This document shows, piece after piece, positions 25,318-36,333 of a DNA stretch of 64,000 bases; the first letter of the stretch is position 1; the number at the start of each line of letters is the position of its first letter. The DNA is from Ciborinia camelliae. Its lineage: Eukaryota; Ascomycota; Leotiomycetes; Helotiales; Sclerotiniaceae. Both the position numbers and the translations under genes were made by a program. The stretch covers positions 2,414,795 to 2,478,794 of the forward strand of contig JANPYM010000003.1 of NCBI GenBank assembly GCA_025890175.1. Direction: 5' to 3'. The notes under the pieces were generated by a model. It searched no databases, was not told where the DNA came from, and saw only the letters and a list, made by a program, of their open reading frames with translations.

Positions 25318-27778
25318 ATGGCAGTAGAAAGTCCATTGCTTGCCTCGCCAGTCAACGTTATGTCAGCCATCTCTCCCTATACAGATTTCTCTCTATCACC
25401 ATGTTCTCCTTCTATTCAAAGATCTCCATATTACCAATCGCTGTATGTAGCACCATTTCTAAAACCGACCATGCTAATAATATTGTGCAGGTCCGCGCGA
25501 AACTACTCGAGCTCCAACCTCCAACCAACTCCCATTGAGGACGGCCGCTCTCCTGCCAGCGCGCACCTACTCAGTCCAATGAGTGACATTGTGGGACCTT
25601 CGCCAGTGACCTCTAATGGCACTACAACTACAGATATCGAGGATGAGGTGGCAGATGAAGCAATGAATCACGACGATATACCTAGAGCCGATTCGCAAAC
25701 TACCGTTGGTATTCTGCCTGAAAATCGGAAGTATTGGCTGATATTGGAATAGTTGAAAAGGCTTAGCACAAACTTCCCGGAGGAGTTTCGTGCTTCGATC
25801 GAGGACGAGTCCATCTCGGTCATCCATGCCCCCGAGGGCTACACAAAATTTGTGAGGAAATAGAGCTATAAGGTGAAAACTTGATGGCTGATGCATTGCA
25901 GCTTTTCAGTGACGCGACTTCAGTACAGTCAGCAAAGACACTTTTGGATCGTTCGACACCAACTCCATACCAACAGGCTAGAAGCTCGAGAACTAGCCCA
26001 AGGACGAGCCCTCGTACCAGTCCTAAATTTAATCAAAAGACAAGTCCGAGAACTAGTCCGAAAACTAGCCCAAAACATAGTCCCAGTACTAGCCCAAGGA
26101 TGAGCCCAGACAGTCTTAAGGTTGATGAGCATGCGGACAAGGTAAAACCACCTTCCATAACATGAAGTCGCCGGTTTAACAAATCATATAGTCTATCGAG
26201 CCCAGTTCAGTTTCGCCTCCACCGATCTCTACAGATATAAGACCGATTAGATTCGGTTTGGAGAATCAAACACCTCGAGCACAAACTCGCCAAGAAGTAG
26301 AATTGTTTTCAGAAGAAAATCGACCATCTCGACCAAGCAGTCTCGAAGGTATAATCGAAGAAGAAGATAGGAAGATGTCTTACTCACTCGATATAGGAAT
26401 TCCTGAAGAACTACCCAAAGACTTTTCGGAAGACGATTTCGATGCTCGCACAGTTCACAATGCGGATGAGGAAATACTGGCCTTGAAGACGGCATTGAAC
26501 GAATGTTGGACACTTTGCAATACATTAGCCAGTCTTAGTTCTATCCATCGTGAAAGGATATTTAGCTTTTCTGGATCAGGCGATGCCCACGAAAAGGCCT
26601 GGAAATGTTGTTGGAGACTGTGCAAGAAATTATACGATAGTCGCGACGAAGATCAGGATTCTCATGTTAGACCGACACTCGATTTGTGTAGAGATTTCTG
26701 CCAATCTCTATTCGATGTCCGCCAAAAGAATGATGAGGTAGCTGATTCGGTATTGAGGGTCAGCTTTGAATTGAACAATCACTTATATAACACACACGAT
26801 CGCAATCTACCCGAAGCCTTCCGAGAAAGAACTCTGGATTTTTACATAACTCTATGTCATCGTCTCATGAAACAAAGAAGTGAACTTGCGGAGGAGACTG
26901 ATGCTCTTCTTCGAGCTTGTTGGAGCTTAGCCGAAATGCTCTTCAGCCTCCGACAAAACAAGAGAGAGGGAAAAATGGCAGATGAGGAGCTTCTTGGATC
27001 TGCTGTTCAAGCTTGCTGGGAATTATGTGACCTTTTCCGAGAAGGTTGGACACAAGTCCGTCCTGAGCGGGGCACACCTCGCCCATCCCAAACGACTTTC
27101 AGGGCATCTGATCAAATGTCTCGCTCCTCGCATACCAAGTCTAGTAGTCTAGCTTCACTATCAGAGAATCCCGAAGAGCACACACCTACTCGATATGTTA
27201 TCTTACCCGAAACTCCAACAACTGATTTTGAAGATACCCCCATAACACCCGAAGAGGATTCGCCGAATATTCCCAACATAATGGTTCTTGGTTCGGAAAG
27301 ACCCCCACGATGGTCATCCGCCGCTTCTTCACTTTCCGGATATTCTCAAGAAAGTGGTACTAGCACGGTGACCAATGGAAATCAACCCGAGGACCTCAAT
27401 TTGACACGACTCAAAATACTGATTCTCAAAGCTTCAATGAATGTAGGATATTCAAGAACTGCGATTTCTTCCACAGGGGCGCCCTTGACACTACAGAATT
27501 TTGTCAAGGCACTACCAACTGGTTCCTTTGGCTCATTACCAGCACATGCGACGCTACTTTCATCGTATCGAAATCTAGTACTGAGCGACCCTACCTTTAG
27601 AAATCCAAGTTCACTACCTCCTCCAGGGAAGAAGGTCTCAGCGCCTGAGCTCGCTAAGAGTGTTAGTTGGATGATGAGAGCTGGGCAATACACATTTTTG
27701 AAAGATTTGTTCCGAATGGTGTTTGGCTTCCGTGTTGATGAAGCTGATTCCAGGAAAAATTTCAGTATCTCAGTGTAA
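25318..27778 (+). CDS. DUF7624-like fungal protein with Ser-Pro repeat linker
   Basis: Proposed exons 25318..25442, 25491..25704, 25753..25851, 25902..26141 and 26192..27778 give 754 residues; all introns are 48-50 nt. Four splice phases agree. The second intron uses a weak GTTGGT donor, chosen because it removes an in-frame TAG at 25750-25752 and keeps the frame. Residues 1-140 are Ser/Pro-rich. About 172-217 is a basic linker with nine xSP repeats (RTSP, KTSP, KHSP, RMSP). From about 290 a helical domain has repeated Cys/Trp motifs (NECWTLCNTLASL, KCCWRLCKKLYD, RACWSLAEMLF, QACWELCDLF), which I associate with the fungal DUF7624 family of unknown function. Another conserved block lies at the C-terminus (WMMRAGQYTFLKDLFRMVFG). 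SP/TP density suggests phosphorylation by proline-directed kinases (inference). Confidence 0.8.
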
Positions 27779-29369
27779 GGATATTTTTGATTGCGAACGA
27801 AAAGTGATCCGCTTTCGCTCACCATACCGTTCCTATAATTGCCAAATTGGACTTCTGCGGTTAACTCCAAGGCGGCTCTAGCTTCTATGCTAGATATCTG
27901 ATGTTACAAACCACAAGTTTGTCATAAACAATGCAAGCAATGTCATTGTTTCAACTGGCGGGATTATCTCAAACGGCGAAATGGTCTCATACGGTCATAT
28001 TTTCCCAAACAATGTTATTGTCGCAGGTTCATCACATCTTTGTGTCTTACGGAACTTTCGTCAAGCCCGGTACTGCTCAACACTTTTTTTATACATATGC
28101 TCTCTTCTTTTTGATGGGCATCCCAACACGACCTGTATAAAAAGGAAATCGAAATTAATGACATTGGGGTTTTGGGTGGCTTTTTTATCTCTCTTTTTGA
28201 TACCCTTGCTGTAAGGTGTTGTGGCGCTAGAAAGAAATGTTTTCTCTTTGCCCTGCGGATATGATATATGATGGTTATAGTTTTTCCTTTGCATACTAAC
28301 TTCTATATACTTCAAATTTTATACCATACTTACTCCTCAGGTCTTTCTCAGCGGCCCCTTCAAAGTTTCCTTTCTCCTTTCTCTACGCATTCACACTAAG
28401 CACTTCACTCTTTCCCCGCCGCCCGATCGTAAGTATCGTGAGGTCTGGTAACTTTCCTATGGACTTCCGACTAGCATTGATCAACACTTATTATCACGAT
28501 AATCGGGAATTAACTTTAGAAATCATCATACATGCAGTGCACGTCACACTTAGCATAGGCGATATCACAATCTCTGATTGAAACAACCAATAATAAACGA
28601 GTAGCTTCGTTTCATAATCAAGATAGAGGCTAGGATATATTTTTGGGCAGCCAAAAATAGAACCGGAATAGTAACCTAAAAAGGTATATGCAGCATTAAG
28701 CGAGATCTACCGCGCAGGACGCTATGGGTGCTTGAGAAGGTTGTAGAACTGGTGGATTTCTTCATATACTTCTCGGGGACTTCACTGTTAGGATTTCCAG
28801 TACTCCGGGCTGCTAGTTCGATAATAAGAGTTTCTTAATTCTTGAATCTGTTTTATATAACAATCCATTCAGAACAGCGAATCTATATGGAATATTGAAT
28901 CTATTTGGAGCACTGAAGTTGCTCAGAATATTGGATCTATCTGGGATAATAAACCTATCAGAATAATCGAGAAATTATTGAGAATTCACAGCTTTTCAAT
29001 ATCGAGACGATTCAAATCGTATTGCAGTGCCAGGTGGCCAGACAGTTCGGGCAACCAACTCCGTCTTCCATAACCTGGAGGAATGCACCATTGACTTCGG
29101 CTTCGAAATATAGCTCTAGTATTCTCTCCACTACCGAGTTTCTGCTAGGTTGTCCAAGAGAAAGATGAATATTGCGGTATATGATAATGCGTAGTTGATC
29201 CAAGGCCTGTCGTGGATCGATACGGCACACAGCAGATTATTGCTCTCTGGAGAAAGCATCCTCAAAATAGTTTGAGAAGAGAAGATGATATACTTACAGT
29301 ATTATGCACGAGCGAATCTAGAATTTGATTGCACCCTGTGTGGTAGAATAGTAGCATTCTCCCATCTCG
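27779..29369. other. Convergent spacer with degenerate short repeats
   Basis: 1.6 kb between the stop codons of two converging genes. No gene is recognised. Near 28870-28985 an AT-rich segment has loosely repeated phrases of the type GAATATTGAATCTATTTGG, suggesting old, diverged tandem repeats of about 20-35 bp. A 72-codon frame at 29012-29230 (minus) has no detectable family and is not called. Confidence 0.45.
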
Positions 29370-30717
29370 TCACCGGTAAATGACCTCAACATCTCCTTTC
29401 GGAAATTTGCGCAGCCGTTCCATGATCTTCGCCTCTCCAATATTTAACACCGTGGTAATCTGGTCAAAACAATAGCAACCGTCCGTATACCTCTGTAACG
29501 AATCACCTCTTCCATCCATATGCATAGCCTGTCCGTAAATGATTGATGCAAGATATTGTGAAGACACGGCATATCTATGTACGCGATAGATAAGACCTTT
29601 GATGACGCCAAATTGGATGAATCGGCGGACATCGATATAGTTGAGAATGTTAAGGCCTTGGTCCATATGCAATTTGAGCCATTCCTTCAATGTTCTTGAT
29701 GTACAAAGAGTAGTGAAGAGTCGACATAGCAGGAAATTGGTAAGACGAGGACCGTTTATGTAAACGTAATTTGCGCATTCTTCTTGCATGTCATCTTTGT
29801 TAGCTACGAAATCGTTCATTTCGGATGTGGGAGCGTAGATGTTGCTGAAGAGGAAAATGTCAAGCATTAGGATGGAATCATAGTAGAGTAGATGTTGTAA
29901 AGCGATTTTGGTCAGATCGAGTGCAACATTTGCGTCGTGGGCGATTCGTCGAACGTCTTTGATGCCGTCAATATGTTTGATCACCTTTCTCATGGTGAGG
30001 TCCCAGGTGTCGTCAACGATTTCCGCAAATTTGATCTTGGAGATTGGGACATGCCATGATTTTATCGGAGGTGGATGTTTGTGGATTGGGAAAAGCTTCA
30101 TATTGATCGTGTTGGCATCATCTACATATGTCAGTTCAGGCTCAATATCCCGATGTGGTCTTCCATAGGATACATACCAACAGGAATCATGCACTCATTA
30201 TAATTATTCAAATCCTCCTTGATAATCTCCAACAAAGCAGCAATGGATCTTCGATCCTGGCTTTGAAACGTACCCTCCTGACTCAAAAACTCATTTTGAA
30301 TCTCCATCTCCGTAAACGAACTAGCCAAACGTTTAACCACGGCTTCATATGGAATCTTATCTACCTCGACTCCCGTGACGATGCAAAAGTTAAACATAAA
30401 TTCATTGCGTTCGTATTTCTCATTTTTGATACAGACGGGATGTCCTAAGATGCGATGTTTGTTCTCCGGATCACAAACCGTAACATAGCGATTGCAGAAT
30501 GCTTGGCGGGGAATGATGTATTCGGCCAGTTTTTCAAAGTCGAAAAGACGTGGTTTGTTTACATTGGGTTCGGGAACGATACAACCCGGAGGACTTTGAT
30601 GAACTACTTTTGTACCTACGTGAGATGTTAGTAATTATGTTGATTGAGAGGAGTTATGTGTGGTATATATATGCCTTCGTCGGGAAGGAAGCGTGCAAAA
30701 AAGATTCCCTCAATCAT
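29370..30717 (-). CDS. NPR2: Npr2, subunit of the SEACIT/GATOR1-type TORC1 inhibitor complex
   Basis: Exons complement(30675..30717), complement(30178..30615) and complement(29370..30121) encode 410 residues. It begins MIEGIFFARFLPDEG and continues TKVVHQSPPGC, the Npr2/NPRL2 start. Later hallmarks are YIIPRQAFCNRYVTV, LNNYNECMIPV, INMKLFPIHKHPPPI, KHIDGIKDVRRIA, FLFSNIYAPT and NYIDVRRFIQFGVIKGLIYR. With Npr3 and Iml1, Npr2 inhibits TORC1 on amino-acid or nitrogen limitation at the vacuole. The second intron is ordinary (GTATGT). The first, 59 nt, has TACTAAC and TAG at its 3' end but no GT anywhere between the start codon and the acceptor; the phase-correct donor is GAAG|GCATAT, so it is a GC-AG intron. 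Human and yeast proteins are similar in length or longer. Confidence 0.93.
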
Positions 30718-30734
30718 GATGGATTTGAGATCAT
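30714..30734 (-). promoter_or_regulatory. Six-codon upstream ORF whose stop overlaps the NPR2 start
   Basis: On the minus strand an ATG at 30734 opens six codons and ends in TGA at 30716-30714. The TGA overlaps the NPR2 ATG (30717-30715) as ATGA. If included in the leader, it would force leaky scanning or termination-reinitiation. Transcript ends are unknown. Confidence 0.45.
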
Positions 30735-32281
30735 TTATGTGAAGTCTGTCCTTGTCGTCCAGATCTCGTTCTAGATCTCGTCCGAAGCATCTCGTTCTAT
30801 GAGCGACGAGGGGAGAGGAGGGAGTAAAAGTACCTAGGTAGGTAAGTAAAAGTCACACTGTTCACACGTCACATGTCCCAGAGGAGAAGATTGAGTTGAG
30901 GCTGAGCCGGCATTTCAAGCCACATTGTTCCGTGAAAGGCTGCTTTGTCATCTTTGCCCGCCACTTTCAATTACCTACTATATCTCTCTATTCCAAGGTT
31001 ATTACTATTTTATAACATTTTACAGTAGGTAGTAGATTTTATTGATATTCCACAACTAATTTTGTCACTGTGCCACTGCCGCTGCCGCTGGTACTGTATT
31101 ATGTACGGATACGGAGTAGATGTAAAGCCACATCTTAAGTTCCTTGCTTAGTAAGGCTAGCTGATTAGAAGATTGATCTAGACGGGACTTTTTACTTTTT
31201 TACCTTCTCAGGGGTACCTAGGTAGATAAGTAGGTAAGAAATGAGAAATTCCGAAAAGCCCAATAATAAATATAATGCATGATTCGCTGATCTTACCATA
31301 TTCAGATACTGCCAGTGTATTGAACTTTGAACCAATCCCGTTGACCTCTCTGAGTATTGTATTTATACCTATACCTAGTATCCATGGTATGGTTTTATGG
31401 TTTCACTATATAACTGTCTATTTTCGTCTATTATTTAAGATGCATTTCGTAAATGGGGTTAAATAAGATTTTTTTTCCAACCAAACCAATCAACTGTTTG
31501 AAGATGGGGATCTAAATCCTCTCCTTTCCTTTTCTTATTAATAAAGGTTTGGGCAAGGTTACGAAAGTCCCAAAACACCGCTCTGAACTGCAGATGAAGA
31601 AGGGAGAACCCTATGCAACTAGCATAGACGAAAAAAATGGACCCGATTTCTCCCTCCCCTCACCCACATTCATAGGAAATGCAATTAACAGGTCTCACTG
31701 ATCTCACAAATCTATGTATTCATTCATTGTTAGGGAAGAATCAAAGATCTATATCCCCTCTCGTTTTTCATATTATCATTGAACCTCTAATCAAGATATA
31801 GGTCTAAATCTGTGAGACTGTAAAAGGGCAAGAGTGCTTATCTACAGCTCACTTCTGTTTGAAATTTGAAGGTCAAGGACTTGTACACCACTTATCAAAG
31901 TTGGGGAGGTCTTAATCCTTCATACAGGAAGCCTATCTTGTTGGCAATTCTTGGGACTGTATCACCTCACTCTTCTTCAACTCTTCTGATACACATTTTG
32001 GGATATAAAAGGGGTAGTGAGCCAAATAGGAGCTCCTCAGTGGCGGTACCGATATAGCACTATAATCAGTAGTGTAAACAACATACAGTTTGCTGGTTTC
32101 TCTCAAATTGATAAGGTATCATTGATTTCATACCTCTCTGGAGCTGATATACATAACCAAGGCTGTATTTGAGCTGTCTCTCAAAAGTCACTTCCAAACT
32201 TTCACTTTCTGCGAACAGATACACATCAAACTTGTTGGTGTATTGGTATTTCTCTCCGTTGTAGTATTTGCTACACTTAAT
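30718..32281. other. Divergent spacer between NPR2 and the Efm2-like gene
   Basis: 1.56 kb with no gene. It contains two exact TACCTAGGTA palindromes (30831, 31215), a CCACTGCCGCTGCCGCTGG phrase near 31072 and a pyrimidine/T-rich stretch near 31470-31540. Both promoters must lie here. Confidence 0.5.
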
Positions 32282-33791
32282 ATGCCCTCTAATGAGTCCC
32301 TAGATGGCCCAGCCACCAATGGCAATAAACCTATTCACTGTCAGTTTGTCATTCCACCAGTTGACACTGTCAAATAATCCGATTCATTACTAATATAACC
32401 TAACTATACCATAGCCTTGGATCTCCCACAACTTTACAAACGTCCATCATTCTTGGAGCTCTTGCAAGTACTGGAACTACTAAAACTTCCACCGCCATCA
32501 TGGGATTCGAAATCCAGGAGATCTCAAGAAAATGAAGATGTGGAAGGTATATCTCGGTACCTGACTAAGATCATCGGAAGCGAGCTTGATTGGCTACACT
32601 TAGGGGTATCTGAAGAGGAATGGGAACAAAGATGTGAAACTATTCATGGGATTGCTAGCAAAAGGCTTGCCGAACGCTGTGGGCGCTCAGGTAAGAGATC
32701 CAATCTCTCAGACTGTTGAGCTGATTGTTCATGCCACAATCAAGAAATGATCTGACTAAATGTAGCAATGCCAGAGATAATCCGCACTTGGGTCATTCCA
32801 ACATCTGGAAGTTTAACTGACATCACTATTGAACTGTGTGAACCTCCACTCACTGGTGATAGCCTGGGTCTCAAAACATGGGGCACTTCATTTGTGATGG
32901 CTAAAATGCTTGAGGAGTTGGGAAACCAATATTTTGGACACATCCTTTCCAACAGTGGATCTAGAAAAGGGGTTGTAACTGCACAAAGTGGCCCGACATT
33001 GGAAAGCGAGTTGGCAGTGAGAATTGAGTTGACAATGGAAACTGACTCAGCAATGAAAAACAACTCTATAACAAGTCAAAATGAAACAATAGGGGGGGAC
33101 ATGATCGCGGTCAGTGGGTTGGCAGTGGAAAGCGATGTGATGCATCAAGGGCCAGTAGCAAATAGTGTTCCTCATGAAGGGAGAATATTAGAACTTGGTT
33201 CCGGGACTGGGCTTCTTGGACTAACAGCTGCTATGCTCTGGAATAAGTCCACAATCTTGACCGATCTTCCTGACATTGTTCCAAACCTGGAAGTTAACCT
33301 CAAGAGAAATGGGTTTGATCAGACTTCTGATACTATTGCCAGTGCAGCGGTTCTAGATTGGAGCAATGCAGAAGACTCTGTAGTGTTCAACCAAAACCCC
33401 AACAATAAGTTTGAGGTATGATAAGTATTCTCTGTACTCTCTTGTTTTTATGGTTCATATTCTAATTAAATTCCAGATTGTTCTTGTTGCTGATCCCTTG
33501 TATGACTCTCATCAACCTTCTCTTCTTGCAGGAGTCATCACAAAATTTCTCAAACACAATGAAGAAAGTCGTGTGTTGGTGTCAGTTCCACTAAGAGATA
33601 ATGCAACAAAAGCTTTGAAGAATGATTTTGAGGGTCTTATGTCCACTCAGGGATACCAGTTAGTGGCTAGCGGGATGGAACGCTGCTTTGATGACTGGGA
33701 AGAATCAGAACAGGATGAGAGTGATGGTGTCTACTGCTGGTGGGGCATATGGAAGCATGATGTAGTATCATCTACTCCTCCATACCGTTGA
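32282..33791 (+). CDS. EFM2: Efm2-like protein-lysine N-methyltransferase (Methyltransf_16 family)
   Basis: Exons 32282..32339, 32415..32690, 32766..33415 and 33477..33791 give 432 residues. Introns 2 and 3 are clear. Intron 1 (GTCAGT donor, 75 nt) was chosen by phase, so the first 20 residues are the least certain part. The N-terminal region includes LDLPQLYKRPSFLELLQ and RLAERCGRSAMP. The SAM-binding motif I, LELGSGTG, is at 253-260; TDLPDIVPNL and the VADPLYD post-motif (332-338) follow, typical of the seven-beta-strand lysine methyltransferases. Yeast Efm2 methylates translation elongation factors; the same substrate is inferred only. An insert of about 60 low-complexity residues (roughly 170-245) sits just before motif I. 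Gene symbol by best family match. Confidence 0.82.
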
Positions 33792-36333
33792 TTCAATATA
33801 GGGTCATCTGTTTCCCTTGTTTTCCCTATATATGAGATAAACTGTGATTCTAAATGATACAAAGCAAAGTTTGTGTGGTTGACATGATGATGGCAAATCA
33901 TGTGCAATTAATGTGCTTTGTAGATTGATTCAAATTTCCTCAAACTTTCTTGTTCTTGACACTTAAGAAGTGCTGCCTTTAAATATAGATCACTGTAAAC
34001 TTTCTTTTGTATCCTGTAAAGCATATCAGTATATACACAACCATTTCTATTGCTGTGTGATAGCACTAATATTTTATGTGTCATCCATCAATCCCCATTA
34101 ACTTTATCAAAGTTCTTTTGTTTTGTTTCCTACTTGATGGTAAGGCTTGAAATGGAAAGATTGGTTGAAAGCCAGGAGAGAAGTTATCTATTACTCCAAC
34201 TCCAGCTCCATTCTAAACTTCATTGAAGCTTCTGTTCCTATCACCCACAACTTATGGGCCTTAAAGACATGAATATCAAGGCTGCAATATATGGAGAGTG
34301 AATTTTCCAAAACTCCCATTGGTCAACTTCATTCCTAAAATTTCCTAGAATTCACTTGCCGAATAGTTTTGTTGACACTGTTTATACTTCGGTAATGATT
34401 CCAAACACACCTCAGTCTTTCCTCACCATAATTCTTAACTATCAACTCTACAAACTCCAGGTTTCTTACCGTTTCCTTAGTTTAATCTGATACCATGGGA
34501 AAGGTTTGCTTCCCTTAAGCTCAGCGTTCTTACCAAATACCTTCTATAACGAATTTCTTATTAGATATCCATATCTTGACCTGGGGTCTTATATTATGCA
34601 TTTCTCTTCTTCAAATATTTTAGATACTATCCTCTCTTGAGCCCGACGCTTCTACTTCCACATCGGACTTCCTACCAAGGTATCAAGCAATCTGATTATC
34701 CGACCTGGAGTTTTCCATATACTCTCTTAGCTTTCCTATATTTAAATATTTTTTACTCATAACTTACCATTCGGATTCTGCGATTCATAATATAGGGAGA
34801 GAAAATTTGTAGACGACATTATTATCGCACCCTTCGACGCCTCGAATTGCTCTACGCACCACCCGAATCCAGTTTCGCAGACCACCAAAAGGCACTCGAT
34901 TCAAATTCAACAGTCATAGTCACCGTTTTAAGCACTTGAGTCATTGGTTTTCTTTCGCTTGGTTTTTGATATCGAATATTCCATGAAACTTGGTTTTTGC
35001 CTGCAGCTATAGCTGTGAATAATCGACAAGCCCAATTTTCCGCCTCGATTGCTTTACATACCCGAATCCAGTTTTGCAGACGCCCGAAAAGAGATTTATT
35101 CAAACTTTCCCATCACAATCACATCCATAGGCACCGGAGTCATCGGTATTATTTTACCAGGCTTTTGATGTCGAATATTTGAATAATTGATGAATTTTGC
35201 CCTTTTCGCTTGCAGCTATTGTTTGCAGCTATTGTTGTGAATAATCCCGAGCCCCAATTTTCCCTTCTTTCCGACTCCCCCAAATTTAAACACCTTCAAA
35301 TCGAACTTTCGGAAATCTCCTCCCTCATCCTTACTACAACAATATTACTACATACAATATTACTTCGATCTATAATATTATCTTCCAAAACTTGGGACCA
35401 AAGGCCCAAAGGTTCAGTGCCAAGCATCCTTCCGTCATCCAAGCCCCCCTGAATCTTTGGCGACAACAACCTGGCTCGACTCAACACCAGAACATATTGC
35501 TTGAAGGTTTATCAAGAGAGGTCAGAGGTAGATCGAACATACACTTCAGAAAGGTGGAAATCCGACTACAAGTTTAAATCATAACATTTTCACCTCTACC
35601 TTTTCTTAGATCGAGAAGACCGACCAGAAGACCGACCCCAAACCTACCTAAAAGACCGATACAATACAGTGTACAGTGTGGTGATAAGACAGGGCGGAAG
35701 TTCTCAAAAACAATAAGTGGGAAATTCACCTCTCACAAGATCGATCTAAACAACTCTATAGATAAACGGGCATTCGATCTTATAGGTGGACATCCTAAGC
35801 GGAATTAAAAGGAGTGGAATTGCGACAGGCTGCAGGACAAATGAAGATCTATCTTTTCCAGGATTTGAACAAACCATACAAAAGGCCGGATCAATGCCAA
35901 CAATAGGGATCCTGAAGATATAATTTTTTCAACAAGGACTAGCCGAGCAGCAATAAGGTATTTCAACAAGGGGTTTTCATAAGCAGTGATACAATCATAA
36001 TAAGTGGTGAGACAAGACTACGAGAGATATTGGTAACCCTCATATTGATAGGGTTACCGAGACTTAACTTTTCTGGTATTCCGACAAACCATATGTGGGG
36101 TGGAACAGTCGATTAGAATAGGACCACAGAAACTATACCCATAGTTTGGACTTTATTCTTCTTGGACATTCTACCCAGCGAAGAGAAAATCATATCTAGA
36201 TTATTGGGCTTTATTTCACAGTGTATACACTGGTTTACTTTCAAAGGGCCCTTTCTTCACCTCTTAACAAATCTACAGTTCATGATTCAGAGCCCTGCAT
36301 AGGCATCCATATCTTTGTTCAAACTCCGAAAAG
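33792..36333. other. Spacer upstream of the orphan gene, with a tandem duplication
   Basis: 2.5 kb with no coding frame. The main structure is a head-to-tail duplication at 34838-35262. The rest is AT-rich and probably includes the promoter and a long leader of the gene at 36334. Confidence 0.5.
34838..35262. repeat. Direct tandem duplication, two diverged copies of about 203 and 222 bp
   Basis: Copy A spans 34838-35040 and copy B 35041-35262. Shared landmarks in order are CGCCTCGA, CCCGAATCCAGTTT, AGTCA/GTCATCGGT, TTTTTGAT/TTTTGATGTCGAATATT, TGCAGCTAT, TGTGAATAATC and CCAATTTTC. Copy B contains a nested short duplication of TTGCAGCTATTG (about 35211-35235). Confidence 0.82.

Noticed and set aside
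29012..29230. 72-codon minus-strand frame downstream of NPR2
   Set aside because: NPR2 already ends at a family-consistent C-terminus (29370), the frame has no homology I can see, and no splice fits.
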